From NCBI GenBank assembly GCA_946408315.1, contig CAMJRV010000073.1, positions 1 through 8,965 on the forward strand: DNA of 8,965 bases, written 5' to 3'. Every line of letters starts with the position of its first letter. Position 1 is the first letter of the stretch. The notes under the pieces are model-generated. The model saw nothing but the letters and a program-made list of their open reading frames with translations. It was not told the DNA's origin and did not search any database. Shown one piece after another: positions 1 to 5,678 of the stretch. The DNA comes from an uncultured Bacillota bacterium (GTDB taxonomy: Bacteria > Bacillota > Clostridia > Peptostreptococcales > Anaerovoracaceae). The translations under genes were made by a program, and so were the position numbers.

Positions 1-268
1 CCCCTTTGAGCGTTCCGTAGTATTTTCCAAATAACGTGAGAACAAGCGCTTCATTTGGCTTCAGAATCTTCAGCCCCGCAAACAAAATCGGACCGATGAG
101 GAAAAAATACAGCACGCATATGACGATCAGCGTGATAAGAACCGACGGAACGTTGATATTTATGATGGCTAAAATGACCCCCGCAACAGAGGCGAGCATC
201 AGAAGGATGTTGAGGATCAGCATTGCCATACCGTTTGCAGCCTTGGGTGTGATCTCTTCATAGTGCAA
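1..268 (-). CDS. SPFH/band-7 domain membrane protein, N-terminal part only
   Basis: The leftward reading frame is open from codon TTG at 268-266 to the window edge, giving 89 codons of the N-terminus; the rest lies outside. The protein opens with a short polar stretch (HYEEITPKAANG). Two hydrophobic segments follow at about residues 15-35 and 40-60, and then ILKPNEALVLTLFGKYYGTL, which is the characteristic entry into the SPFH (stomatin/prohibitin/flotillin) domain of clostridial membrane-anchored family members. Such proteins oligomerise at the membrane and are thought to organise membrane microdomains or protease complexes; the specific role here cannot be read. The start is uncertain. TTG 268-266 is the only start codon in frame ahead of the conserved region, and no clear ribosome binding site precedes it. 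An ATG at 279-277 is out of frame because of an 8-A run; nine A's would join it to this frame. Confidence 0.85.
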   Translation of the reverse strand, partial: MHYEEITPKAANGMAMLILNILLMLASVAGVILAIININVPSVLITLIVICVLYFFLIGPILFAGLKILKPNEALVLTLFGKYYGTLKG

Positions 269-298
269 TTTTTTTTCATTAAATTTAAAGTTTAACTA

Positions 299-321
299 TA
301 TGATATCAAATTGATATCATA
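299..321. promoter_or_regulatory. Perfect 23-base palindrome, likely operator of the SPFH gene
   Basis: The arm TATGATATCAA (299-309) is followed by a single A (310) and by its exact reverse complement (311-321), so all 11 pairs match. It sits at the predicted transcription start of the SPFH promoter, where a bound dimer would block transcription. The regulator is not in the window as far as can be told. The arms are AT-rich with no following T-run, so a terminator is unlikely. Confidence 0.6.
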
Positions 322-324
322 ATC

Positions 325-353
325 ATATTATAAGAAAAAGTGGCAAATGTCAA
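325..353 (-). promoter_or_regulatory. Sigma-A promoter of the SPFH gene
   Basis: On the minus strand there is a perfect -35 box TTGACA (348-353), a 17-base spacer, and a -10 box TAATAT (325-330). The expected transcription start is near position 318, giving a leader of about 50 bases to the TTG start. The predicted start point falls inside the palindrome at 299-321. Confidence 0.65.
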
Positions 354-374
354 TGATAATGGGATAAAATTGTC

Positions 375-746
375 TTGTGGGAATATTTTCTGTTGCCGGT
401 CTTCGACTTTCCCGTTAGAATGATAGAGGCTTTTCGGAAGCGTCAAAGGGGTGAATCGAAATTGAAATCGGATATCAACCGGCTCATTCTGAGCGCGGAG
501 AGGGCGACGCTGCTGTCCTTTTCCAGCATGGTGTTCAGCTTTTTCATGGTGCTTCTCTTTCCTGTGTTCGGGTGGATCGGCGACCACTTCGGCTTGAAGT
601 ATTCCTTCCTGTTTGCCGCCTGCACGGCTGTGGCGCTGGTCATAATCAACCTGTACATCCTCCTTTCGAGCAAAGGTGAGAAAGCCGGAGCCTGTGAGAA
701 AGAGGGCGATGGAGCCTGTAGCGATGAGGGGGCGGAGAGCCTGTGA
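375..746 (+). pseudogene. Remnant of an MFS transporter, last two membrane helices
   Basis: The frame opens at a TTG (375) without a convincing ribosome binding site and runs 123 codons. From about residue 34 it reads like the C-terminal end of a major facilitator transporter: SDINRLILSAERATLLSF, the motif that precedes helix 11 in many family members. Two hydrophobic helices follow at about residues 50-68 and 78-97, separated by GWIGDHFGLKY. Full MFS proteins have about 400 residues and 12 helices, so helices 1-10 are missing. The first 30 residues (MWEYFLLPVFDFPVRM and following) do not look like transporter sequence. The tail after the last helix is a Cys- and acid-rich run from a short DNA repeat. 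I infer a truncated, non-functional relic. Confidence 0.65.
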
Positions 747-759
747 AAATAAGGCGCCG
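688..759. repeat. Imperfect tandem repeat, unit about 24 bases
   Basis: GAGCCTGT occurs at 688-695, 712-719 and 737-744, spaced 24 and 25 bases apart. It is followed each time by purine-rich sequence (GAGAAAGAGG, AGCGATGAGG, GAAAATAAGG). It makes up the tail of the MFS relic and the DNA just after its stop, and probably arose by slippage. Confidence 0.45.
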
Positions 760-836
760 AAGGCTGCAAAGAGAAAGGTGCAGGGGTTTGTGAAAGAAAC
801 GAAAGTTACTTTTTATTGGGAAAGGGATTTTATGGA

Positions 837-865
837 TTGATGTTTTGTTTTGATAGTGGTATAAT
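837..865 (+). promoter_or_regulatory. Promoter of tRNA-Val
   Basis: The -35 box is TTGATG (837-842), the spacer is 17 bases, and the -10 box is a perfect TATAAT (860-865), which ends 15 bases before the tRNA. The spacer end and -10 region (TTGATAGTGGTATAATTTC) nearly match those of the tRNA-Ala promoter at 4239-4267. Confidence 0.75.
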
Positions 866-880
866 TTCATCATGAAATCC

Positions 881-957
881 GGGGGCATAGCTCAGTTGGC
901 TAGAGCGCATGCGTCACAAGCATGAGGTCGCAGGTTCGAGCCCCGCTGTCCCCACCA
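881..957 (+). tRNA. tRNA-Val, anticodon CAC
   Basis: A complete cloverleaf with encoded CCA can be drawn over 77 bases. The acceptor GGGGGCA pairs with TGTCCCC with one G-T pair. The D-arm is GCTC/GAGC, and the anticodon stem CATGC/GCATG pairs fully around the loop GTCACAA. The T-loop is TTCGAGC and the discriminator base is A. Anticodon CAC reads GUG valine codons, and A35-C36 and A73 fit valine identity. Two features are odd. Position 32 is G rather than the usual pyrimidine, and the T-stem (GCAGG/CCCGC) has an A-C mismatch at its middle pair. The gene has its own promoter and terminator and is not in a tRNA cluster. Confidence 0.9.
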
Positions 958-965
958 ATAAAAAG

Positions 966-1000
966 TATGACGTGGCAAAACTACGTCATATTTTTATTTT
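966..1000 (+). terminator. Rho-independent terminator of tRNA-Val
   Basis: TATGACGT (966-973) pairs perfectly with ACGTCATA (983-990) around a 9-base loop. It is followed at once by TTTTTATTTT (991-1000) and lies 8 bases after the tRNA CCA end. Confidence 0.85.
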
Positions 1001-1083
1001 ATACAATGTGGAACAATTAACCAAAACAAATGTCTGAGCTAACGGAACAACACAAGCATGTAAGATGAAAGGTCGTGAATAAC

Positions 1084-1908
1084 ATGAGAAAAAAACTAAG
1101 TATATTCATCACGGTTTTAATCTTAGCAATACTGATAATTAATATGACATCTTGCGGCAGGACAATGTCAAATGGACTGATGGAAGGGGCGTCTCCAAAT
1201 ACAAGCGCTTTAGCGCTTTATCATTATAATGGAGAAAGGGCTTCCTGTTCATATATTTATGACAGTAATACAACAAAGAGTATCCTGAACGAGTTGGATT
1301 CCGTCAAAGCTACCGAGGTTGAAAACTGGTCCTTGAATGATATAACCCAGCCAATCTATGGACTTTGGATTACCGCGACAGATGGCTCAGGCATATTTAC
1401 AGCCTGGTCGAATGGTTACTGGATTTCTCAGGTCGGAAAAGTGTATCGTTTTGATTTTAGCTTTGCAGATCTGGAGAAAAAATACCCTTGGTCCGACAAA
1501 CAAGAATTTTTTCCTTTCGCCGATTTTCCCTGTGCTCGTTTCCTTACACAGGATGAAAGCGGTTGGAATAGCATGCTGCTGACACCTGCCGCAGAGCTGG
1601 AACCACCTGACGGTGTTACAATGACTTTGGAATCATGGGACCAAGATACCGTAAAAGTAAATATCACAAATAACAGAGGTACGGACTGGATGTATGGAGA
1701 ACACTATAGCCTTCAATTGTTATTGGATGGCGTGTGGTACGAAATTCCCGCCATGCCGGGCCACTGGGGATTTAACGATATCGGCTTAATTGTTCAAGCT
1801 GGCGAGAAGAAAAACAAGACCTATCACTTAACTATGTATGGCGAACTGCCTTCAGGGACATATCGCATTGCAGCCTATGGCCTTTCAGTTGAGGGTGTAA
1901 TACTATGA
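1084..1908 (+). CDS. Lipoprotein with C-terminal bacterial Ig-like domain
   Basis: The protein has 274 residues from ATG 1084. A GTG at 1075 is in frame but only 2 bases after AAAGG (1068-1072), whereas ATG 1084 is 11 bases away, so ATG is preferred. The N-terminus has a lysine-rich head, a hydrophobic stretch and a lipobox-like MTSC with the Cys at residue 24, so a lipid-anchored extracellular protein is expected (Met at -3 is less usual than Leu). Residues 40-155 form a domain I do not recognise, with LYHYNGERAS and several Trp/Tyr motifs. The last 105 residues match the Ig-like fold found at the end of many Bacillota lipoproteins: PPDGVTMTLESW, YGEHYSLQLLLDGVWY, FNDIG and GELPSGTYRI. Function is unknown. 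Its stop overlaps the start of the acetyltransferase gene, suggesting one transcript. Confidence 0.85.
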   Translation: MRKKLSIFITVLILAILIINMTSCGRTMSNGLMEGASPNTSALALYHYNGERASCSYIYDSNTTKSILNELDSVKATEVENWSLNDITQPIYGLWITATDGSGIFTAWSNGYWISQVGKVYRFDFSFADLEKKYPWSDKQEFFPFADFPCARFLTQDESGWNSMLLTPAAELEPPDGVTMTLESWDQDTVKVNITNNRGTDWMYGEHYSLQLLLDGVWYEIPAMPGHWGFNDIGLIVQAGEKKNKTYHLTMYGELPSGTYRIAAYGLSVEGVIL

Positions 1909-2414
1909 TTCAATCCAAGCGACTAATTTTCAGGGAGATAGAGGAAAGCGATTTTGAAACAATCGCTGTGATTCTGCGCGATGAAGGAGTTCAGAAGGTA
2001 TGGGAGCATTATTTTTCAGATGAAGAGGTAAAGGCGTGGATCGAGAGGCGGAAAAGCGGCTATGAAAACTATGGGGCCGATTATTTTCTTGCCATCGATA
2101 AACTTACGCAGGAAGTTGTAGGACAAATCGGACTCCTGAAAGAAAACATCGACGGTGAAGAAGTCTGGGAGATCGGATATATCCTGAAAGGGGAATACTA
2201 TGGAAAGGGATATGCTACGGAAGGGGCGCAGGCTATGGCTGACCATGCGTTTCACACTTTGAAAGCTCCCAAGGTTATCTGTGAAATACGGCCGATGAAC
2301 CAGGCTTCTATAGCAGTCGCAAAGAGACTCGGTATGACGGAAGCCGGCATGTTTGTAAAAGAATATCGTGGAATGAAAATGCCCCATTTAATTTTTGAGC
2401 TGCACAGCAGATAG
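1905..2414 (+). CDS. GNAT-family N-acetyltransferase, RimJ/RimL-like
   Basis: The 169-residue length is usual for this family of acetyl-CoA-dependent acetyltransferases, which modify protein N-termini, amino acids or small amines; the substrate cannot be told. The start TKRLIFRE-like (SKRLIFREIEESDF) is typical. The acetyl-CoA pyrophosphate loop is seen as YYGKGYATEG at residues 98-107, on strand 4 ending WEIGYIL. NQASIAVAKRLGM at 132-144 is the usual Asn-containing helix near the CoA tail. The ATG overlaps the lipoprotein stop (ATGA), with GAGGGTG just upstream inside the preceding gene, so translation is probably coupled. Confidence 0.9.
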   Translation: MIQSKRLIFREIEESDFETIAVILRDEGVQKVWEHYFSDEEVKAWIERRKSGYENYGADYFLAIDKLTQEVVGQIGLLKENIDGEEVWEIGYILKGEYYGKGYATEGAQAMADHAFHTLKAPKVICEIRPMNQASIAVAKRLGMTEAGMFVKEYRGMKMPHLIFELHSR

Positions 2415-2471
2415 GAATCGGGCCTTGCATGCCGGTAAGGCTGTGACGGGAAGATAAAAGGAGAACGGGAG

Positions 2472-3023
2472 ATGAGATACGTTGCTTTTTTTCGAGGAAT
2501 CAATGTTGGCGGGAAGAACATCGTGAAAATGGCGGAACTGAAAAAGCTGTTTTCCGGCTTTGGTTTTCAAAAGATTCAGACCTATATCCAAAGCGGAAAT
2601 GTAGTATTTGATGCGGAGGAAAACGCAAGCCAGGTAATGGAGAAGATTCGGGAAGGCTTTTTTGCCGCATTCGGTTTTGAAAGTGCGCTGATGCTTCGGA
2701 CTACTGAAGAAATGACCGGCATCATGGAGGACTTGCCGTTCTCCGAGCAGGAAATACGCGAGGCGGAGGCGTCGGACCCCGCTGTGGAGCATCTCTACGT
2801 CTATCTCTTGGACGGAACGGATGTCCGAGAACGAGCCGAACAGCTTCTCTCTTCCTACACCGGACCGGATCTGCTGAGGATAGGGGCAAACGAGATTTAC
2901 CTGCTATGTCACGAAAGCGTCCGGAATTCAAAGCTTGCGGTATTGTTAGGCAAACTGAACGTTCCCATGACGGCGCGCAATTGGAAAACGATCACGAAAT
3001 TATCTGAGATGATGAACGAATAG
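2472..3023 (+). CDS. DUF1697 domain-containing protein
   Basis: The 183-residue protein begins MRYVAFFRGINVGGKN and contains YIQSGNVVF at 38-46, both hallmarks of the DUF1697 family. That family is a cytosolic group of about 180 residues with no established activity. The C-terminal part contains NEIYLLCHESVRNSKL and the usual ARNWKTITKL near the end. The start is supported by AAAAGGAG (2456-2463), 8 bases upstream. The gene lies 57 bases after the acetyltransferase with no terminator between them, so it may share that transcript. Confidence 0.92.
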   Translation: MRYVAFFRGINVGGKNIVKMAELKKLFSGFGFQKIQTYIQSGNVVFDAEENASQVMEKIREGFFAAFGFESALMLRTTEEMTGIMEDLPFSEQEIREAEASDPAVEHLYVYLLDGTDVRERAEQLLSSYTGPDLLRIGANEIYLLCHESVRNSKLAVLLGKLNVPMTARNWKTITKLSEMMNE

Positions 3024-3057
3024 CTGCTCCCATGATAAATGTCCTCTTGAGATTCGC

Positions 3058-3088
3058 TTGACATTTGGTACGAATATGGTACTATAAT
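3058..3088 (+). promoter_or_regulatory. Promoter of the methyltransferase-marR operon
   Basis: A perfect -35 TTGACA (3058-3063) and a perfect -10 TATAAT (3083-3088) are separated by 19 bases, longer than the ideal 17. A second TATAAT-like box lies at 3091-3096 but has no matching -35. The spacer and the region just downstream each hold one copy of the repeated operator-like sequence. Confidence 0.65.
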
Positions 3089-3110
3089 CATATAATACGA
3101 AAATCGTACT
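3067..3110. promoter_or_regulatory. Twin operator sites, probably bound by the downstream MarR
   Basis: Two 17-base copies, GGTACGAATATGGTACT (3067-3083) and AATACGAAAATCGTACT (3094-3110), agree at 13 positions and share TACGAAWATSGTACT. The second contains the inverted repeat TACGA-AAA-TCGTA; the first is a weaker version. Centres are 27 bases apart. One copy fills the -35/-10 spacer and the other covers the expected start point. The size and symmetry suit a MarR dimer, and a marR gene is in the same operon, so autoregulation is inferred. Confidence 0.6.
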
Positions 3111-3130
3111 AAATGAACGGAGTGATTTTT

Positions 3131-3742
3131 ATGGATTCTGCTGCGGCGAAATTAAATTCTATGAAAAAGTTTGACGCGGACGCCTCAAACTATGCACAGA
3201 CATCGGACGGAAAGTTCTGCGCAAGGGTATATCCGGCTATTTTAGATGAGTTGAATCGTGACGAAGGCCAGACGATATTGGATATCGGCTGTGGTACGGG
3301 GATCCTCTTGTCTCAGGTAAAAGACAGGAGTAACCTCTGCGGCCTCGACCTTTCTGCCGGCATGATCGAGCAAGCAAAGCTGAAGTTGGGAGACCGGGCA
3401 GAGCTGGTTGTGGGAGATGCAGAAAATTTGCCGTGGCCGGAAGGCTTTTTCGATACGGTCCTGTGCAGCTTTTCCTTTCACCATTATCCGAAGCCGGATG
3501 CGGTGTTGCGGGAAATGTATCGGGTCTTAAAAACAGGAGGGAGACTGATCCTTGCCGACCCCTGGATGCCGCCGCCTTTCCTGCAGCTGATGAACCTGAT
3601 GATCCGGTTTTCCCGCAGCGGCGATTTTCATGAGTATTCCAAAAAGGAAATAATGAGGCTGCTCCACAGCAGCGGATTTCGGATCGACAGATACCGGCAT
3701 CCGACGCAGGACACCTTTTTATTGACCGCAGAGAAGGAGTGA
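3131..3742 (+). CDS. Class I SAM-dependent methyltransferase
   Basis: The protein has 203 residues from ATG 3131, chosen because GGAG (3119-3122) lies 8 bases upstream; an ATG at 3113 is in frame but has no ribosome binding site. The SAM-binding motif DIGCGTG is at residues 51-57, followed by the acidic ribose-binding GLDLS (71-75), GDAENLPW (95-102), FFDTVLCSFSFHHY, and the post-II segment LREMYRVLKTGGRLILADP. These place it in the UbiE/COQ5-like Methyltransf_11 group, which methylates small molecules. The lack of a long C-terminal substrate domain gives no clue to substrate. It is the first gene of an operon with marR, whose ribosome binding site lies inside its last codons. Pairing with a MarR suggests a response to a phenolic or toxic ligand, but that is inference. 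Confidence 0.9.
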   Translation: MDSAAAKLNSMKKFDADASNYAQTSDGKFCARVYPAILDELNRDEGQTILDIGCGTGILLSQVKDRSNLCGLDLSAGMIEQAKLKLGDRAELVVGDAENLPWPEGFFDTVLCSFSFHHYPKPDAVLREMYRVLKTGGRLILADPWMPPPFLQLMNLMIRFSRSGDFHEYSKKEIMRLLHSSGFRIDRYRHPTQDTFLLTAEKE

Positions 3743-3747
3743 TCGAT

Positions 3748-4191
3748 TTGGACCCTTTCCGTTCAAAATATCTGGATAAGCTGAGCGAAATCCATCACAA
3801 ATTATATTACAAAATGATCCGCAGCAAATATGAGGACGCCTTTCCGATGATCAAAGGACTCTCAAGCCTGGAAATGGGAATCCTGGGCGTGCTGGCCGAT
3901 TTCCCCGGCGCCAGCCTGAAGGAAATCTGCGAGCGGCTCGTCCTGCCGAAGAGCACCTTGACCAGCGCTGTGAACCGCCTGGTAAATCGAGACTATGTAA
4001 GCCGTGTCGTCAACGAGGCCGACCGGAGATCTTTCAATCTGGCGCTGACGGAAGCAGGGAGACTGGCGCAGCAGGAACATATCGCGGCGGAGCACATGCT
4101 GTATGAGAAAATCCTGACCGCCCTGGGTTCCGAAGAAGATGCGGCGAGGCTGATCGGCCTGCTTGAAAAAATCGCAGATGATTTTTCGTGA
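3748..4191 (+). CDS. MarR-family transcriptional regulator
   Basis: The protein has 147 residues from TTG 3748. AAGGAG (3734-3739) lies 8 bases before this TTG. A GTG at 3739 is in frame but overlaps that ribosome binding site, so TTG is the better start. The winged helix-turn-helix is clear: an N-terminal dimer helix, then LSSLEMGILGVLADFPGASL, a recognition region LVLPKSTLTSAVNRLVNRDY, and the wing NEADRRSFNLALTEAGR. A C-terminal helix for dimerisation ends the protein. MarR proteins are cytosolic dimers that usually repress their own operon and release DNA on binding a ligand. The twin palindrome-like sites at 3067-3110 in front of the operon are the likely targets. Confidence 0.92.
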   Translation: MDPFRSKYLDKLSEIHHKLYYKMIRSKYEDAFPMIKGLSSLEMGILGVLADFPGASLKEICERLVLPKSTLTSAVNRLVNRDYVSRVVNEADRRSFNLALTEAGRLAQQEHIAAEHMLYEKILTALGSEEDAARLIGLLEKIADDFS

Positions 4192-4238
4192 GCTTTAAAG
4201 GCTGTCCAATTATTTTTGTGCTTTCCGTCATTTTTGGA

Positions 4239-4267
4239 TTGCAGTTTTAACTTGATAGTAGTATAAT
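4239..4267 (+). promoter_or_regulatory. Promoter of tRNA-Ala
   Basis: The -35 is TTGCAG (4239-4244), the spacer is 17 bases, and the -10 is a perfect TATAAT (4262-4267). The spacer end plus -10 (TTGATAGTAGTATAATTTC) differs from the tRNA-Val promoter at one base in 19. A leader of about 30 bases follows, with a small TTGAC/GTCAA inverted repeat (4275-4279, 4291-4295). Confidence 0.75.
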
Positions 4268-4305
4268 TTCCTCGTTGACAGTTTCACACAGTCAATCAAT
4301 AGTTT

Positions 4306-4381
<76 letters not shown>

Positions 4382-4387
4382 AAAAAT

Positions 4388-4419
4388 TTTAGAGGTCTAT
4401 ATGGCCTCTAAATTTTTTT
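4388..4419 (+). terminator. Rho-independent terminator of tRNA-Ala
   Basis: TTTAGAGG (4388-4395) pairs with CCTCTAAA (4405-4412) around a 9-base loop and is followed by seven T's (4413-4419). It lies 6 bases after the CCA end. Confidence 0.85.
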
Positions 4420-4432
4420 GGTTAAATACTGT

Positions 4433-4645
4433 GGTGAGAACCCCTGACCAAGAGGGTATCGGGAGATGGAATCTCCTGATCAGAGTATATCGCAAATTGG
4501 CGATTGGTGTTGAAATTAGGCGATATACGGATTACTGCTTCGGGGGTAACAGGCATCTTGAGATGCCGCCGCTAGGGGGCAGAGCCCCATGCGGGACATG
4601 CGTCAGCATGTCGGTCAGGCGGTTCGATCCTCCTATTCTCCACCA
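4433..4645 (+). other. Foldback module of successive hairpins bounded by inverted tRNA-Ala 3' ends
   Basis: The left arm GGTGAGAACCCCTGACC (4433-4449) can pair with the right part GGTCAGGCGGTTC (4613-4625) and TTCTCCACC (4636-4644). The right arm copies the tRNA-Ala 3' end and the left arm is an inverted, internally shortened version of it. Between them lie five hairpins. They are GGAGAT/ATCTCC (4462-4476), GTATATCGC/GCGATATAC (4485-4528), GGCATC/GATGCC with loop TTGA (4552-4567), GGGGC/GCCCC (4576-4588) and GACATGC/GCATGTC with loop GTCA (4595-4612). A CTTCGG tetraloop motif sits at 4538-4543. Such density of exact pairing points to a structured RNA or a single-strand DNA element. An ORF reads through but looks accidental. 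The identity is unknown to me; a non-autonomous mobile element and a small RNA are both possible. Confidence 0.6.
4463..4578 (+). repeat. Structured repeat, copy 1
   Basis: This is the core of the foldback module and recurs at 7141-7255 in the same orientation. By hand alignment the 85 bases from the end of the first arm of the main stem agree at about 71 positions (roughly 84%), with one single-base gap in the upstream part. Stem GTATATCGC/GCGATATAC, the CTTCGG motif, and the GGCATC hairpin are present in both. Confidence 0.8.
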
Positions 4646-4647
4646 AA
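4613..4647 (+). pseudogene. Duplicated 3' end of tRNA-Ala
   Basis: This 35-base segment equals the T-arm, acceptor and CCA end of the tRNA-Ala at 4350-4383 except for one inserted C (4620) and one C-to-T change (4631 region). No matching 5' half of a tRNA is present, and the insertion disrupts the T-stem, so it should not be chargeable. It resembles the 3'-end duplication left by an integrative element, or a tandem tRNA gene whose 5' half was replaced. Confidence 0.75.
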
Positions 4648-4650
4648 CGG

Positions 4651-4678
4651 GAACCGTTAAAATTTAGCGGTTCTTTTT
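4651..4678 (+). terminator. Rho-independent terminator after the tRNA-Ala end copy
   Basis: GAACCG (4651-4656) pairs with CGGTTC (4668-4673), with further AT pairing inside, followed by TTTTT. It differs in sequence from the first tRNA-Ala terminator, so the two were not simply duplicated together. Confidence 0.8.
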
Positions 4679-4684
4679 ATTTTC

Positions 4685-4851
4685 GATGAAATTTCAATAG
4701 ATATATCGATAACGGAAGTTCAAAAAGTGCTAGACCGGAAAGATGTTTCTCAAAAATCAAGGGAAAATTAATGGACTTGTTGTAGACTATAGATAACCTA
4801 ATGCTACAACTTGAGCAGAGCCAAAAAATAAGCAAGCAATTCATTGCCTAA
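4685..4851 (+). pseudogene. Decayed coding relic, unknown family
   Basis: One frame reads DEISIDISITEVQKVLDRKD and then VSQKSREN to a stop at 4769-4771. A frame shifted by one continues plausibly as GKLMDLL, a TAG, then TIDNLMLQLEQSQKISKQFI ending at TAA 4849-4851. Composition is like a helical C-terminal region, and a decayed terminator follows directly. I infer the end of a lost gene with one frameshift and one nonsense change. I do not recognise the family. Confidence 0.35.
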
Positions 4852-4857
4852 CAATTT

Positions 4858-4889
4858 AAGGACCATCCCAATGTTGATTCTTTTCTTAT
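4858..4889 (+). terminator. Decayed terminator, similar to the one at 5679-5708
   Basis: AAGGACCATCCC, then a mismatched return arm, then ATTCTTTTCTTA. The functional terminator at 5679-5708 has AAGAACCATCCC and GGTTCTTTTCTTA. The two flank the stalk-domain gene as direct repeats. The stem here has several mismatches, so activity is doubtful. Confidence 0.35.
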
Positions 4890-4919
4890 TCTGGGCTGTC
4901 GAACCAATTTTGTTGAATC

Positions 4920-4946
4920 TTGACAGATTTTGGGGTACGCTATAAG
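4920..4946 (+). promoter_or_regulatory. Possible promoter of the stalk-domain gene
   Basis: A perfect TTGACA (4920-4925) is followed after only 15 bases by TATAAG (4941-4946). The spacer is short, so the call is tentative, but nothing better lies between the relic and the gene. Confidence 0.4.
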
Positions 4947-4969
4947 AAAAAAAGGAAGGGTGTGTTGTA

Positions 4970-5590
4970 ATGAAGGGGATACTATTAAAAACAATATTAA
5001 TCTTTAGTTTAGTTTTTAGCTCATTTGCCTACGCGTACGGCACCAATATTAACGTTAACGGGGACGATGTACAGTTTACCGACAATACAGGTTATCCGTA
5101 CGTTGATTCCAAAAACAGGACACAAGTTCCATTAAGAGTGACAATGGAAAAGGCTGGGGCTACAGTAACATGGAACAACGATACTAAAATTGCTAGGGTT
5201 GAGAAATCCGGTAAAGTTGTTGAAGTCCCGATAGGCTCCAATTTTATTATTGTGGATGGTAAGCAAGTAGCAACGGATACGGCGGCTATTATTGTTAATG
5301 GTAAAACGTATTTGCCGATTCGTGCAGTGCTTGAAGCTGTTGGCTTTGGTGTGCAATGGGATCAAGTAACGCAAACAGTATATGCCGCCAACTTTGCTGA
5401 CTATGTTATGAACCAGGATAAGGTTTTGCAAGAGCAACGGGGGAACATCAATAGTGTAGATGATTTAATAAACTATTACAAAGCGAGTTATCAGCAGAAA
5501 AAGGATAAGGAACTTTTGACAAAATTGACGGAAAGAGAAGTTTTGGACAGGATAACAAATCAGGAATTGAATTTTGTCCCTGTTGAGTGA
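4970..5590 (+). CDS. Secreted stalk-domain (copper amine oxidase N-domain-like) protein
   Basis: The protein has 206 residues. A classical signal peptide (MKGILLKTILIFSLVFSSFA) ends with a likely cleavage after AYA at residue 22. Residues 28-140 form the domain named after the N-terminal stalk of copper amine oxidases, widespread in exported clostridial proteins and without catalytic residues. It shows the usual internal repeat: VPLRVTMEKAGATVTWNNDT at 53-72 and LPIRAVLEAVGFGVQWDQVT at 115-134, each preceded by a strand. The remaining 60 residues are hydrophilic and probably helical, with no recognised domain. GGAAGGG (4954-4960) lies 9 bases before the ATG. It is a single gene with its own terminator. 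A cell-surface or scaffold role is likely; the partner is unknown. Confidence 0.88.
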   Translation: MKGILLKTILIFSLVFSSFAYAYGTNINVNGDDVQFTDNTGYPYVDSKNRTQVPLRVTMEKAGATVTWNNDTKIARVEKSGKVVEVPIGSNFIIVDGKQVATDTAAIIVNGKTYLPIRAVLEAVGFGVQWDQVTQTVYAANFADYVMNQDKVLQEQRGNINSVDDLINYYKASYQQKKDKELLTKLTEREVLDRITNQELNFVPVE

Positions 5591-5678
5591 GAATGGTGAT
5601 ATTTCATAAGAAGTGCTATTATCGAGATCGATTCTTAATCTGCCTCTATTGAAGAATAGTAAATCTAAATCAAAATCA

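Noticed and set aside
36..263. A 75-codon open frame on the plus strand
   Set aside because: It lies opposite the SPFH gene, whose leftward frame carries a recognisable family motif.
2422..2441. GCCTT/AAGGC hairpin between the acetyltransferase and DUF1697 genes as a terminator
   Set aside because: The stem is only 5 pairs and no T-run follows.
2388..2792. A 134-codon minus-strand frame
   Set aside because: It is a shadow across the acetyltransferase end and the DUF1697 gene, with no ribosome binding site or recognisable domain.
3058..3088. A MerR-type promoter, because the spacer is 19 bases
   Set aside because: No MerR gene is nearby, the symmetric sites recur outside the spacer, and a MarR gene is in the operon.
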